Positions 43,801 through 52,376 of a stretch of 64,000 bases of DNA are shown here, in pieces. Position 1 is the first letter of the stretch, and the number at the start of each line of letters is the position of its first letter. The translations under genes and the position numbers were made by a program. Under the pieces are notes generated by a model that did no database searches, was not told the DNA's origin, and worked only from the letters and a program-made list of their open reading frames with translations. This DNA is from Treponema peruense. Its GTDB lineage: Bacteria; Spirochaetota; Spirochaetia; Treponematales; Treponemataceae. The stretch spans positions 1,984,001-2,048,000 of the forward strand of contig NZ_CP064936.1 of assembly GCF_016117655.1 (NCBI RefSeq), in the 5' to 3' direction.

Positions 43801-46800
43801 AGGGTTTGCTTCTTCTGGCAGCGCGTAGCTTCCGTCGCTGGAGTTTCCTTCAAGGGCAATTGTTCCGTTGACTTCGACAGCAGGTGTTGACGTGTCTTTG
43901 TCGAGGGAGCTTGTTATGTTTACAACCGGTGCGTCTTTATCGAGTATAATGTTAAAGAGCTTTGTAGTTGTAGTATTGCCGGCGTTGTCTGTTGCAGTTG
44001 CGTTTACATCCATCGTAGCAAGACTGGCTGCCTTTATTGTAAACGAATACTGGCCGCTCTGTCCTTCAACTGAGGTTCCAGTCACATTGCCGTACTTAAC
44101 AGACGCAAGACCTGAAGCAGCATCGGCTGCCTCTACAATGAATGTAACGTCTTTTGTTCCGTTAACAAGTTTTCCTCTTCCATCGTAAGCTGTTTCGTCG
44201 TCTATAGAAACAAGTTCAAGGCTGGGAGCTACATTGTCACATCTTACGTTAAGTGTTGTTGATGTACTTTTGTTTCCTGCAGCATCTACGGCTGTAAATA
44301 CAAGAGTATTTGTTCCGACTGCAAAGCCCGAGATTGCGGCCGTGTACTGGTAATATTTTTTTCCGTCAACAGTTACGCTCTTTGGAATACCAGATCCGGT
44401 AACTGCTGTTCCGCCTTGAGGAGTAAATGTATATTCCACGCGCTCAACACCGCAGCCGCCGTCATAGTATTTTATGTCAAAAGGCAACGATTCGTCCTTG
44501 TACCATGAATCGGCAGGATCTTTTTTGTTTACAGTTGGCTTGAGGTCGTTAGAAGAGTAAAACGCAGAAGCAAGAACAGGAGGTGTATTGTCTATTGTAT
44601 ATTTGTGTTCAGCAGCCGCACTCTGTCCGAAAATGTCTGTTGCCGTATATGTTATCTTAAGAACATCTCCATCTTTTACAGTGGCCGGTACAGTAAGAGA
44701 AACATGATAAACATTGTCTTTGTCATTCAGAGGAGTAATTGACACAGCCGAAGAAGTGGTTTCCCCGCTATTGATTGTATAGCCTGCAGTAAGAGTTGTT
44801 GCAACATTTGAAGTAACAGTTGACTCTACAGAAAGCTCTGCACCCTTTGCAGTATAATTAGAACTCTGTGCATCTACCTTAAGAGCCGGTGCTCCCGAAG
44901 AAACACCAATGTAGAAAGGAGAGCCAGCGTATGTTCCGTTTGCGTTTCCTTCTGTGTCGGTAACAGTTATCTTTATTTCATACTTTGCTTCTTTTGAAGG
45001 AAGAGCAAATGTAAACGGAGCCGTTGTTGAAGTTCCGTTTTCTATAACATTCTTTGAAATATAAGCGTCTGTACTTCCCGCTTCCCTGTATTCTACAGTT
45101 ACAGTTTTTACGCCGTCATCATCAGAAGCGTTTCCAGAAAGTTTATTGTTGCTTACAGTTCCGAACAGGTTCTTTATTCCGCCTGCTTTTACTCCTACAC
45201 CGTCTGCGCTGTTTATACCCGCGTCGTAGTTTGAAGGAGTAATGGAAGGAATATCTGTACTCTGGTCTACGTTTATGGTTGTACTGTCTGTCCCGGTGTT
45301 TCCTACAGCGTCAACGGCAGTTACTTCAAGAGTATATGTGCTGTTGTCGGCAAGTGCTGTAGTGTCAATTACAAAAGACCACTCACCGTAGGTTCCGCCT
45401 GAAAGATCTGCAGTCTGTAAAGTACCCGTGCTTGTATCGCCTGTTTTCTTTATGTTGAGTGTAACGGCGCCGGTTGTCCCCAGTTTTGTTTCGTCAGTTA
45501 CAGTGCCGGTTACTTTAATTTTGCCGTTAACCTTATTTACTTCACTGCCGTTTTCGGTAACCACTACAATCGGTGAAACGCCCTTTACGGTAATTGCAGG
45601 CGCATCTTTGTCTACACTTACATTTGCAGAAGCTTCACTTGTGTTTCCAGCATTGTCTTCTGCGGTAAATGTAAATGCGTATGTTCCGGTTGTAAGAACG
45701 TCTTTTTTGAATTCAAATGTGTATTCATCACCGGTCGAAGTCTTTTTATAATGAGTGTTCTCTGCAAGAACTTCATTGCCCTTCTTTACGATTATATCTT
45801 TTATTCTGCTGGTAGCATCGCTTATCGTAACGGGAATTGTAAACTTAAAGTCTGCAACATTCATTTCTTTTCCGGTAAGATCTGCGTCATAAGCTCCGAC
45901 GGTTACAGTTGGTGCAGTTTTGTCTATTTTGAATGTATAAGGACCGAATACACCTTCGTTTCCTGCATTGTCCGTTGCGGTTACAGAAACATTGTACGCA
46001 GCGTCTGCGTCAAAATTGAGTGTTGTGCTGTAATTGTAGTACTGTTTTTCATACTTATCTGCACTGTACGCGCCGCCGAGTGTAAGCGGTGTTGCTTTTA
46101 CTGTTCCGTCTGCAGCAGTAAATGTTGCAATTACAGAAGAAATATTACTCGGATCATCAATTACTTTTTTACTAACTTCATCCCAACCATCTGCAAGTGG
46201 CAAGGATATACCGGCGGCTCTGGACTTGTACCAGCTGTCAGGCTTGAAAGTAAAGCCGGGTGCCATTGTAGGAGCTTTTCCGTCTACTTTCCATTTGAAT
46301 TCTGCAGAAGATCGCTGGCCGTATGCGTCAAAGGCAACAAAGTATATTGTACCAGCTGCTTCTCCGGCATTAACCGCTGTTGTAAATGAAGTATCTGCTT
46401 CTACTAGTTGAATTTCATGTGCGTTTTTATCTAAAGCGTCCTGTATTGAAAGTATATTTTCTGAAGATACAAAAAGCCTTACTCCGCTGGTGTCGCTTAC
46501 TTTTCCTTTTACAGAAAATTCTTTGTTCTGAACCTGGTAAGCCCCGGACTTTGACTCTATGCTTAAAGAAGGGGCACCGTTGTCTACAGCAACATAATAT
46601 GTAATGCCGCTTGTGTTTTCATGATTAACTTTGTTTTCTTTCGTTGCCGTTTCATAAAGGGTGTCGCGAGCAGTAACCTCTACAGCATATTTTCCTTCGA
46701 TATTTGGAAGGTTGAATGTTAAGTTGGCACTGGTTGTTCCGACTGTAAAATCTTTGAATTCCTCAGTACGAACTGCATTTGTTTTGTCTGCAGTTCCACC

Positions 46801-49101
46801 CGATGTCAAAGCATATGCGCGTACAATAACAGGTGCGCTTATTCCGTCGTCATCGGTAACGGTAATATTAAGCGTGCTGTTTGTTGTGCTGTTAAAGAGG
46901 TTTTTTCCAGCAGCAATTTTGTCAGCCTTGACATCTATACTTGCATTTGTAATTGCTACAACAGGGCGGTCCGTGCTCTGGTCTATTTTAATTGTTTTTA
47001 CAGAAGGCTCGCTTTTGTTGCCGGCTTTGTCTTCTGCCGCGAGCGTAATTATGAGATTTGCGCCGTCTTTAAATTCTGTTGTGTCTATAGGTTCACTGTT
47101 AAACTGGCCTGCGTTGTAAGAGAATTCTTTTTTAACACCAGAATCTGAACTGTCTGTTACGGTAAGTGTAAATGTTTTTCTGTAATTTTCGTCTACACCG
47201 CCGCTTATGTAAATTGTACCGTTAACGCAATCTGAACCCGCAGCATTTTTTACAGTCTTTGTAACTTCAGGTCCCGAAAGTACAGGAGGCTGTGAGTCTA
47301 CATGGAACGAGCGTTCTGCCACCGCCTTAAGTTCGTTGCTTCCCGTTGCGGTTACTTTTACAGAATATGTGTAAACCTTTCCGTTTTTTTTGTCGGCGTC
47401 GTATGCCGGAACATCGTCGGCAGGAATTGAAAGAGACCAGCTTCCGTCTTTGTTGACTGTGCAACCGCTTCTTGTTCCGCTGTATGTTTTTACAACTTTG
47501 TTTGAATCGTTTTCATCAGTAATGGTTACTTCCCAGTCCAAAGAAAGATTATTTTCGTCAATGCCGCCTTCGTAACTTACGGTTCCTGCAACCAAAAGAT
47601 CTTTAGACGAATTGAACATAGCTGAATTTGCCGGCGTATTTATGGCAAGAGCCGGTGCCGCACCTGTCTGTGCTCCACGGAATGCAAAAACTGTTCCGTC
47701 ATTGTCAAAATCGTTACCGTCGGCATCTGTTCCCGAAGCTGCAACAATGTATGTCTTGAACGGACTTATTGCCTTCGGGAGTTTTATATTGAATGTGTAT
47801 GTTGCAAGTGAGGAGCCTGCGTAAGAAGAATTTTCTTCCTTAACTGCAACTGATGCGGCATTGTTTTTGGCATAATCTGCGGGATCTTTATATATAGAAG
47901 AAACTATGTCTTCTGTTACAGAATCGAACGGCCCAAAGACATAAACGCACATTGTTCCGGGAAGAACATTTGTTCCGTCAAGACCTGCGTTAACCTGAAC
48001 AGAAATACTCTGGCTTGAAGCGCCCGTTTTGTCTATATCAGAAACAGAATCTACATCAAAACCCTGCACAACATATTTCGGATTGGCGTTAGGGTTCAGC
48101 CCGAAGGCAAGAGAAGACTGTGCGTCACTTGCAAGGAATTCGGTTCTGATCTGGGCAGCCGCTGTTCCGTTTACATCGCCGGTTAACGTTTCGTTTACAA
48201 TAGATTTTATCTTTGCAGCTTCAAGACCGTAGCCCGAAGAACTCTGGAATTTCTGGTAGACTGAATCATACAGATATACTTTTTTTGAAATGTTTCCTGT
48301 TTTTCCAGAAGCGTTGTTTTTAAAATCATTGTATTCGTATGCTGAATCTTCAAGTTCAATTTCGCAGAAGAAAGTTTTTGTTCCTATAGATGAGGCGTCT
48401 TTTATGTCACCACCGTAAAGTTCAGTGTAAACAGGATCTGTTTTTTTAAAGAGGGCAACCGAGGTTCCGCCTGAAGTTTCTATATTCTCTTCTATAAAGG
48501 ATTTGCGAAGTTTGCCTTTACGCCCTCCCTCATTTTCGTAGACGTTTACACGCATGTATTTTATGGAATGATCGTCGGCAATTGTTCCAGTTATCTTAAA
48601 ACTTGAACCGCTGACGGTGGGGTTTTTTATGTCAGTTGTTCCGGGTGAGTTAAGAATAAAAATGGGCTCTGTGTTGTCTATGTCAATTGTTATGGCACCT
48701 GTACCGGAGCTTTTGCCTGAGGCATCGCGCGCTACGGCTTCAAGGGTGTATTTTCCGTCGGGCATTTCCCAGCCGTTGTAGGAGTCTTTGCCTTCTGCTT
48801 TTTTGTTAAAAGAGAATGTCCATGATTTTGCGTCATCTGCAACGGTTGCGGCATAGGGGCCGTAAGATTTTCCCAGTTCCGAATTGAGCGCTCTTACCGT
48901 AACAGACGTAACTTTCTGGTCGTCAGCACAGGTTCCGCCAAAAACAAACTGCCCTCTTACCGTAGAGAGCGTTGCAGGATAAGTTACGTTGAGTGTAGGT
49001 GCCTGTGTGTCTACTGCTGCTCCAAGTCCAACGTCGCAGGACAAAAGAGCGTATGCAAAAACTACAGAAACAACCGCAAGAATAAACTTTTTTACTTTCA
49101 T
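37828..49101 (-). CDS. Giant lipoprotein of Ig-like repeats, 3757 residues
   Basis: One open frame of 11.3 kb. A lipoprotein signal ends in the lipobox ALLSC (Cys22), so the protein is anchored in a membrane and probably exposed at the surface or in the periplasm. Residues 35-2700 are Ig-like modules of about 100 residues with linkers such as IDNTEP, VDSQPPVL and IDKTAPTV. DQSTDRP-type linkers recur at about 705, 1280 and 1854, giving a 575-residue super-repeat. Ca2+-loop motifs occur: DVNNDGNFDETD near 2282 and DLDHNGTYDFYSD near 2769. The last 700 residues look like a beta-propeller (for example SPTLATTMHGNSTSVYLAYY, VVAAWCTGSGVAFAY). GGGGG precedes the ATG. An adhesin or structural role is likely; the ligand is unknown. 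Confidence 0.85.
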   Translation of the reverse strand: MKVKKFILAVVSVVFAYALLSCDVGLGAAVDTQAPTLNVTYPATLSTVRGQFVFGGTCADDQKVTSVTVRALNSELGKSYGPYAATVADDAKSWTFSFNKKAEGKDSYNGWEMPDGKYTLEAVARDASGKSSGTGAITIDIDNTEPIFILNSPGTTDIKNPTVSGSSFKITGTIADDHSIKYMRVNVYENEGGRKGKLRKSFIEENIETSGGTSVALFKKTDPVYTELYGGDIKDASSIGTKTFFCEIELEDSAYEYNDFKNNASGKTGNISKKVYLYDSVYQKFQSSSGYGLEAAKIKSIVNETLTGDVNGTAAAQIRTEFLASDAQSSLAFGLNPNANPKYVVQGFDVDSVSDIDKTGASSQSISVQVNAGLDGTNVLPGTMCVYVFGPFDSVTEDIVSSIYKDPADYAKNNAASVAVKEENSSYAGSSLATYTFNIKLPKAISPFKTYIVAASGTDADGNDFDNDGTVFAFRGAQTGAAPALAINTPANSAMFNSSKDLLVAGTVSYEGGIDENNLSLDWEVTITDENDSNKVVKTYSGTRSGCTVNKDGSWSLSIPADDVPAYDADKKNGKVYTYSVKVTATGSNELKAVAERSFHVDSQPPVLSGPEVTKTVKNAAGSDCVNGTIYISGGVDENYRKTFTLTVTDSSDSGVKKEFSYNAGQFNSEPIDTTEFKDGANLIITLAAEDKAGNKSEPSVKTIKIDQSTDRPVVAITNASIDVKADKIAAGKNLFNSTTNSTLNITVTDDDGISAPVIVRAYALTSGGTADKTNAVRTEEFKDFTVGTTSANLTFNLPNIEGKYAVEVTARDTLYETATKENKVNHENTSGITYYVAVDNGAPSLSIESKSGAYQVQNKEFSVKGKVSDTSGVRLFVSSENILSIQDALDKNAHEIQLVEADTSFTTAVNAGEAAGTIYFVAFDAYGQRSSAEFKWKVDGKAPTMAPGFTFKPDSWYKSRAAGISLPLADGWDEVSKKVIDDPSNISSVIATFTAADGTVKATPLTLGGAYSADKYEKQYYNYSTTLNFDADAAYNVSVTATDNAGNEGVFGPYTFKIDKTAPTVTVGAYDADLTGKEMNVADFKFTIPVTISDATSRIKDIIVKKGNEVLAENTHYKKTSTGDEYTFEFKKDVLTTGTYAFTFTAEDNAGNTSEASANVSVDKDAPAITVKGVSPIVVVTENGSEVNKVNGKIKVTGTVTDETKLGTTGAVTLNIKKTGDTSTGTLQTADLSGGTYGEWSFVIDTTALADNSTYTLEVTAVDAVGNTGTDSTTINVDQSTDIPSITPSNYDAGINSADGVGVKAGGIKNLFGTVSNNKLSGNASDDDGVKTVTVEYREAGSTDAYISKNVIENGTSTTAPFTFALPSKEAKYEIKITVTDTEGNANGTYAGSPFYIGVSSGAPALKVDAQSSNYTAKGAELSVESTVTSNVATTLTAGYTINSGETTSSAVSITPLNDKDNVYHVSLTVPATVKDGDVLKITYTATDIFGQSAAAEHKYTIDNTPPVLASAFYSSNDLKPTVNKKDPADSWYKDESLPFDIKYYDGGCGVERVEYTFTPQGGTAVTGSGIPKSVTVDGKKYYQYTAAISGFAVGTNTLVFTAVDAAGNKSTSTTLNVRCDNVAPSLELVSIDDETAYDGRGKLVNGTKDVTFIVEAADAASGLASVKYGNVTGTSVEGQSGQYSFTIKAASLATMDVNATATDNAGNTTTTKLFNIILDKDAPVVNITSSLDKDTSTPAVEVNGTIALEGNSSDGSYALPEEANPVFWFTLTKPTTDSVTSIEEGAGWKRIFGDTNTSNVTDSSTPTAWKSSDIDTKSDFGTLTDGTHVYVVAAVTDAAQNTGYSPVLDLVVDQNTDRPQIKITSPKSLKDMGKNGTTIWQKNTKVIEGRISDDDGIKSLEYSFDNSTWEKVEPNGDSWEITDVKEGANEIYFRVTDTAGTTFTSSKTSGLTAPYITDGTNKFGTAAAADSVLYVTVDTIPPVISELKFDTKGTTATTATYTGLQDVSSLLNTIVGGKTKKWLKIRAHATDDNGIKSVTVSIDGINEGKPVAATKVTDKDGEYYELADIDLSGLHSGYIDAVVTATDNAGTTSSTTLKINVDNTSPELKVTYPGTDTASKVTRTVTMKGIASDNNAGIESIKYKMGPISYTKSDRTDWTEWRVVKNQINWEIPFESTTKDNLENILTYITDSNISEEETPGSALYKVYVSFRVTDNLGNVNEIDGKESGNYILVDAEGGKPIADVIYPETGATVGGSLTIIGTATDDSGVSEVQVQLDVNNDGNFDETDYNIIKSWTASDGTTPSMPGLCETYSADWYITATGTISWKLLVPTMEIAENTALADKGMSLRVRAWDNDETPQTRGWGKTVKVKIDVKAPQVENVALVQYKSGSSGETSVSRTYSSGMYITKPETGKDWYLTGTISSTSLSSVTITSDAESVNKISYEAKDPSVTADGKYTFSAPVTIIGDGKTSATINVSGESGYTTTYPVLFSVDSQAPQMYSTDGSLAADKTTSLRLTSVGKNVDESNAVVNSNVVYTFGDVVEERGSGLNYIAFYFKRIPDDTVNGRIRVYNPMFNTDGDNRTDIDTEKTEGTSSGDVYINSDGLPVMYMKDAERSTETSFSHSSISGNKNIRVGGLIKIGGSYVRISSVDKDKDEVTFAPAKAESFTEAEFVYAQIVDHEITEGPTGNDYENVSNDDGDGMIETLKAEGSKYTWTACIFSDRIPDGPVEIHVVTIDKAGNINRGSIATSIQNKRPRIAKVLLGTDLDHNGTYDFYSDSEIKYEGNVTQATYNNRNFGEFNYYSAVDAYNKAQSSVTLSSETFKVKNGMCILPEFTGGNGTLRYNMSVGEREAKEAQKGTSLTALTTDKTSLKVADRAGTKANIEKHVSSQGGIILTNDELEAHESKTKYFAFTFWDETEETVQGTDSQWALLNIPVIVDVKDDTPPNASFKPFFWNGKGRGNNSLAYDSTTGKALGHIELESDLTAALKVSPYGTGPKVSGTIVLRGTASDETLLTGLSVKAGTEVIGSATYTNGVWTSTKNGLTVTNVREVDQNGHEVTWELEYETPSAQKELDLTVTATDGGTNSSPEATESTAPALGTALYTVDVVPYVTNVKTMLSTVGGKEEAAWSTYGRTSTGAYVAGHSWAKDSGITGKSGSAETVVLYGFNLAGGKVASSNGGSAKLSTAGDSFSFSVEGFKSGDYKVTVIDIPSINNINSNDSKGSYSGSDAAQMYNRMPNGTTNNNLTDDFKMNIWDIRYDAATSQGGTLKEAVMRIAPGSDNIGFAFTNGASKFSMGGKKDGNSYQIWQSNYADFNNVSFVYDKNGNSYGTATGLDTYPDGSGDFAGRFTFMSSQWGICSATDMDDNYYGTNKLRMESIGIKESKVQGSDQNTCIMDTYRFRSPTLATTMHGNSTSVYLAYYDTFQRQIRFRYGTFNKNAVGQSKDANNNNNGFDQFTDQVRANNSGGKTAFDAGKNTYSLIAGKDADNTKLDTGNVCTPSNSMASTCVAIDAIEGSSTAEDVVVAAWCTGSGVAFAYKKNPYTDNDADQSHTNTDGYWSTAAEVFSGACEDVSIKADADGGIHISAYNKADQSLVYRYINKDRTTMGDVVTVDSYQIVGSRTQIDVQKEGDYYVPYISYYNPATQKTKLAYLIAGKSYSAPGVNSDDTFTGNWEVSVIPTSSDIQEDHTNIGLWKDSSGVRRSSVVGTVNDYGQIGDNDGKTSGNGTNNPVVGYATVIGIRGFIETAQMR

Positions 49102-49366
49102 GACAACCCCCGAAAATACAGTTTATTTTTATTCCAAAAGATAAAAAATCTCTAAAATATCTATTCCAAATTATAATATGACACACCTTTGCAAATTTGT
49201 CAAATTTTCTAGTGTGGTATTACTATTTCGCTATATTTTCGGCCCAAAAGTATGATTTCTTTAACCAGCAGCCGGAGTGCGGGGGATTGTGAGGCACTGT
49301 TTATCATCATTTACGGGCTATTATAGGACACTTACAACATCAAAAAATGTCGCAATTATATTTTTC
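49102..49366. other. Intergenic region upstream of the giant gene
   Basis: No gene is seen. On the minus strand a TATAAT box near 49174 and a TTGACA near 49200 may form the giant gene's promoter, with unusual spacing. The rest is A/T-rich. Confidence 0.4.
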
Positions 49367-49395
49367 TTGACAATACGAATCAATTTTGATACATT
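49367..49395 (+). promoter_or_regulatory. Leaderless promoter of the decayed TA module
   Basis: TTGACA (49367-49372), a 17-bp spacer and TACATT (49390-49395), then six bases to the ATG at 49402. The -10 and the spacing match the TA module at 4272-4307 exactly. Confidence 0.7.
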
Positions 49396-49401
49396 ATAAT
49401 T

Positions 49402-49560
49402 ATGCCAACTGAAAAAATTGTAACAGCAAGATTCTTCAAAACCGACAGCGAAAATGAACCAGTCCGCGACTGGCTCAAAGAACAAAAGTCAGAAAACACC
49501 GCAGGAAGATTTGGAACTGTCAAAAAAACGCCGGAATCTGGTATTGAATGGAGGTATTAA
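49402..49560 (+). pseudogene. Gp49-like (HigB-type) toxin with internal deletion
   Basis: A 52-codon frame. Its N-terminus (VTARFFKTDSENEPVRDWLK) matches the start of Gp49-like RelE-superfamily toxins, which are about 110 residues. Its end (KKTPESGIE) resembles their conserved C-terminal KKTxKTP region. The middle, about 55-60 residues including the catalytic strands, is missing. The remaining frame is open, so the promoter and the downstream antitoxin SD are kept. The protein cannot be an active toxin. Confidence 0.65.
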
Positions 49561-49562
49561 CG

Positions 49563-49841
49563 ATGAACAGTAACATTGGAAGCTCATTTGACGATTTTTT
49601 GGAAGAAGAAGGAATCTCCGCAGAAGTAGAAGCTGGAGCCGTTAAAAAGATTATCTCCTACCAGCTGCAGGATGCTCTCGACAAAGAAAAACTTACCAAA
49701 ACAGAACTTGCCCAAAAACTAGACACTTCACGAGCTGCTGTAAACCGTCTTCTTGATCCGGATAATTATTCTGTAACTCTTAATACACTGGTTAAAGCAG
49801 CAAGTGTTTTGGGTAGGCATGTAAGCGTAGCGATTAGGTAA
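49563..49841 (+). CDS. XRE-type antitoxin (HigA-like) of the decayed module
   Basis: A 92-residue protein from the ATG at 49563, with GGAGG nine bases upstream inside the toxin remnant. Residues about 38-85 are a Cro/CI helix-turn-helix (LTKTELAQKLDTSRAAVNRL, then VTLNTLVKAASVLGR). It is intact although its toxin is deleted, so it is a solitary antitoxin that may still repress its own promoter or counter related toxins. Confidence 0.8.
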   Translation: MNSNIGSSFDDFLEEEGISAEVEAGAVKKIISYQLQDALDKEKLTKTELAQKLDTSRAAVNRLLDPDNYSVTLNTLVKAASVLGRHVSVAIR

Positions 49842-49994
49842 ATAGTTTTCTCCAGAATAACTAATTAAAGATTGTTTTTTTTGTTGGACTTTTATTATCA
49901 ATGTTCATCTCTACTGAATAAATATAAAAATAATCTACAACACCTTTTTTGAATTTCTGCAATGCGTTTGCCTGAGGCACTGTACCCCAAAATA

Positions 49995-50023
49995 TTGACG
50001 GCTCATTGATAAAAATGTACAAT
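49995..50023 (+). promoter_or_regulatory. asnS promoter, nearly leaderless
   Basis: TTGACG (49995-50000), a 17-bp spacer and TACAAT (50018-50023), nine bases before the ATG at 50033, with no SD. Confidence 0.6.
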
Positions 50024-50032
50024 AATATAATC

Positions 50033-51484
50033 ATGAAACCCATACTTATCAAAGATTTATTAACATCCGAGCCTGACGCAAGAGCCGTTACAGTCTGCGG
50101 ATGGGTCAGGACAAAGCGTGACTCAAAGAACCTTGTCTTCATACAGGTAAATGACGGCAGTTGTTTTGCTTCCATTCAGCTTACATTTGACAGAACAAAC
50201 CCTGCACAGGGCGCAGATGCCAATTCTATAGAAGAATCACTTAAAAACATAAATACAGGAACATCGGTCCGTGCAGAAGGAGCACTTGTTCAGTCTCCGG
50301 CAAGCGGTCAGGCAGTAGAAGTTATTATTACAAAACTTACTGTACTTGGACTTTGCCCGCCCGAAACCTACCCTCTTCAGAAAAAGAACATGAGTATGGA
50401 ATACCTGCGCGACAATGCCCACCTGCGTGCAAGAACAAACACTTTTGGTGCAGTATTCCGCATGAGAAGCCAGATGGCCATGGCACTGCACACTTTCTTC
50501 CAGGAACGCGGCTTTGTTTATATAAGCGCACCAGAAATCACATGTTCCGATGCAGAAGGTGCAGGCGAAATGTTTCAGGTAACAACCCTTTCGCTCGAAA
50601 AAATTGCAGAACTGGGAATAAAAGCCGGCGCAAAGGGAATGGATCCCGCAAAAGCTGCAGATCTTGTTGACTACAGCAAAGACTTCTTCGGAAAGAAGGC
50701 AAACCTTACCGTAAGCGGCCAGCTCGAAGCCGAAACACTTGCCACAGCACTCAGCCGCGTATACACTTTCGGACCCACATTCCGCGCAGAAAATTCAAAT
50801 ACACCGCGCCACCTGTCAGAATTCTGGATGTGCGAACCCGAAATGGCATTTTTTGATCTTTTTGACAACATGGATCTCGAAGAAGAATTTATAAAATATC
50901 TTCTTAACTGGGCACTCACAAAATGTGCAGACGACATGCAGTTCTTTGAAAAACGCATCCAGCCGGGAGTTATTGCACAGCTTCAGCACGTTGTAGACAC
51001 TCCGTTCAAGAGAATTTCTTACACAGACGCAGTAAAAGAACTCGAAAAATACAATGACAAGTTTGAATTCCCGATCAGCTGGGGAAAAGAACTCCAGACA
51101 GAACACGAGCGCTACCTTACCGAACAGATTTTCAAGAGTCCGGTTATGGTTTACAACTACCCAAAAGACGTAAAGGCCTTCTATATGAAGCAGAACGACG
51201 ACGGAAAAACCGTACGCGCAGTAGATGTTCTTGTTCCTGGACTGGGCGAAATTACAGGCGGAAGTGAACGCGAAGAAGACTACGACAAACTTCTTAAAGT
51301 CTGTGAAGAACGCGGAATGGATATGAAAAATTACCAGTGGTATCTTGACCTCAGAAGATTCGGAACAGTTCCGCATTCGGGATTCGGCCTTGGATTTGCA
51401 CGCCTTTTGCGCTACATAACCGGAATGGCAAATATACGCGATGTAATTCCGTACCCAAGAGCACCAAAACTGGCAGATTTCTAA
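50033..51484 (+). CDS. asnS: Asparaginyl-tRNA synthetase
   Basis: A 483-residue class IIb synthetase. The N-terminal OB fold ([16 protein letters not shown]) binds the anticodon. The catalytic domain has the motif 2 region [20 protein letters not shown] and motif 3 [14 protein letters not shown]. The start at 50033 ([10 protein letters not shown]) is preferred over 50006, because the promoter lies between them. It heads the asnS, PilZ, YihY gene row. Confidence 0.95.
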   Translation: MKPILIKDLLTSEPDARAVTVCGWVRTKRDSKNLVFIQVNDGSCFASIQLTFDRTNPAQGADANSIEESLKNINTGTSVRAEGALVQSPASGQAVEVIITKLTVLGLCPPETYPLQKKNMSMEYLRDNAHLRARTNTFGAVFRMRSQMAMALHTFFQERGFVYISAPEITCSDAEGAGEMFQVTTLSLEKIAELGIKAGAKGMDPAKAADLVDYSKDFFGKKANLTVSGQLEAETLATALSRVYTFGPTFRAENSNTPRHLSEFWMCEPEMAFFDLFDNMDLEEEFIKYLLNWALTKCADDMQFFEKRIQPGVIAQLQHVVDTPFKRISYTDAVKELEKYNDKFEFPISWGKELQTEHERYLTEQIFKSPVMVYNYPKDVKAFYMKQNDDGKTVRAVDVLVPGLGEITGGSEREEDYDKLLKVCEERGMDMKNYQWYLDLRRFGTVPHSGFGLGFARLLRYITGMANIRDVIPYPRAPKLADF

Positions 51485-51505
51485 TATTTGAAACAAAGAA
51501 AAACC

Positions 51506-52366
51506 ATGGCAGAAGCAGAGGCAAGCAAAGTTGACCTTTTCGGAAGAAAAATATTTTTTCTCAATCCAGCGTATTCAGTGCGCAATGAAGTTATTACTGA
51601 ACTTCAGAATGAGGAATACGAGGTATACATAATTGAAAGTTACCGTGATGCAAAAAATCTTCTGAGACTGAATGAAAACGCAATTCTGTTTATCAACGTA
51701 GATGCCCAGCTTGCCATGAATTCCTGGTACAACTTTATCAGAACCTTTGAAAAAGAAGATGTACTTTCTTCTATATACATAGGAATAATTTCTGAACGCA
51801 TAAGGCCTGCAGACCGTGAACTCTTTCTTACAACAGCCCAGATTCCTGCTGGAATTACAATGCTTGACACCGACATGAAATTCATTACTGAATCAATTCT
51901 GGGCGTTCTTAAGGAAGCAAATGCAAAGGGACGGCGGCAGTATGTGCGCGCAAATCTTTCCCGCGACAAGGAAGCGTCCCTTTTCTGGAACCACGGAACA
52001 AAAATGTACCAGCTTAAGCTTCTGGACATAAGTTCTGTGGGAATGTCGGTAAAAGTTCCGCCGGCACTGTCCCAGATTGTAGGAAAGAATTTCATTCTGC
52101 GCGATGTTACGCTCAGGCTGGGTTCAAAGCAGATTGTTATAGAAGCAGTCGTCTTTGCCGTAAAGGAAATTCCCGACGGCATAATGTGGGTTCTTCTACT
52201 GCTGCCAAATACAAGCACAAAAACACGCAGCATAATAAGGCAGTATGTTTCTGAAACAACACAGAAGATTATGATGACTGTAATCAACAATGCACGCCCC
52301 GATGACACTGCATACGACATACTCAATTACTACAACATGGCGGCAAAACGCAAGAACGCGAGCTAA
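51506..52366 (+). CDS. PilZ-domain protein with N-terminal receiver-like domain
   Basis: A 286-residue protein from the ATG at 51506. Residues 10-130 look like a receiver-type fold (KIFFLNPAYSVRNEVITELQ and AILFINVDAQ) but without a clear phosphorylation site. The PilZ domain follows, with RRQYVRANLS (RxxxR) and LLDISSVGMSVKV (DxSxxG). Such proteins connect c-di-GMP to motility or surface processes. It follows asnS by 21 bp. Confidence 0.8.
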   Translation: MAEAEASKVDLFGRKIFFLNPAYSVRNEVITELQNEEYEVYIIESYRDAKNLLRLNENAILFINVDAQLAMNSWYNFIRTFEKEDVLSSIYIGIISERIRPADRELFLTTAQIPAGITMLDTDMKFITESILGVLKEANAKGRRQYVRANLSRDKEASLFWNHGTKMYQLKLLDISSVGMSVKVPPALSQIVGKNFILRDVTLRLGSKQIVIEAVVFAVKEIPDGIMWVLLLLPNTSTKTRSIIRQYVSETTQKIMMTVINNARPDDTAYDILNYYNMAAKRKNAS

Positions 52367-52376
52367 AACCTAAGCA

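Noticed and set aside
49861-50175. Minus-strand open frame of 104 codons overlapping the start of asnS
   Set aside because: It covers the asnS promoter and first codons, has no SD or recognisable domain, and its N-terminal part is antisense to conserved asnS sequence. The 49861-49990 part could be a fragment of an old gene but cannot be supported.
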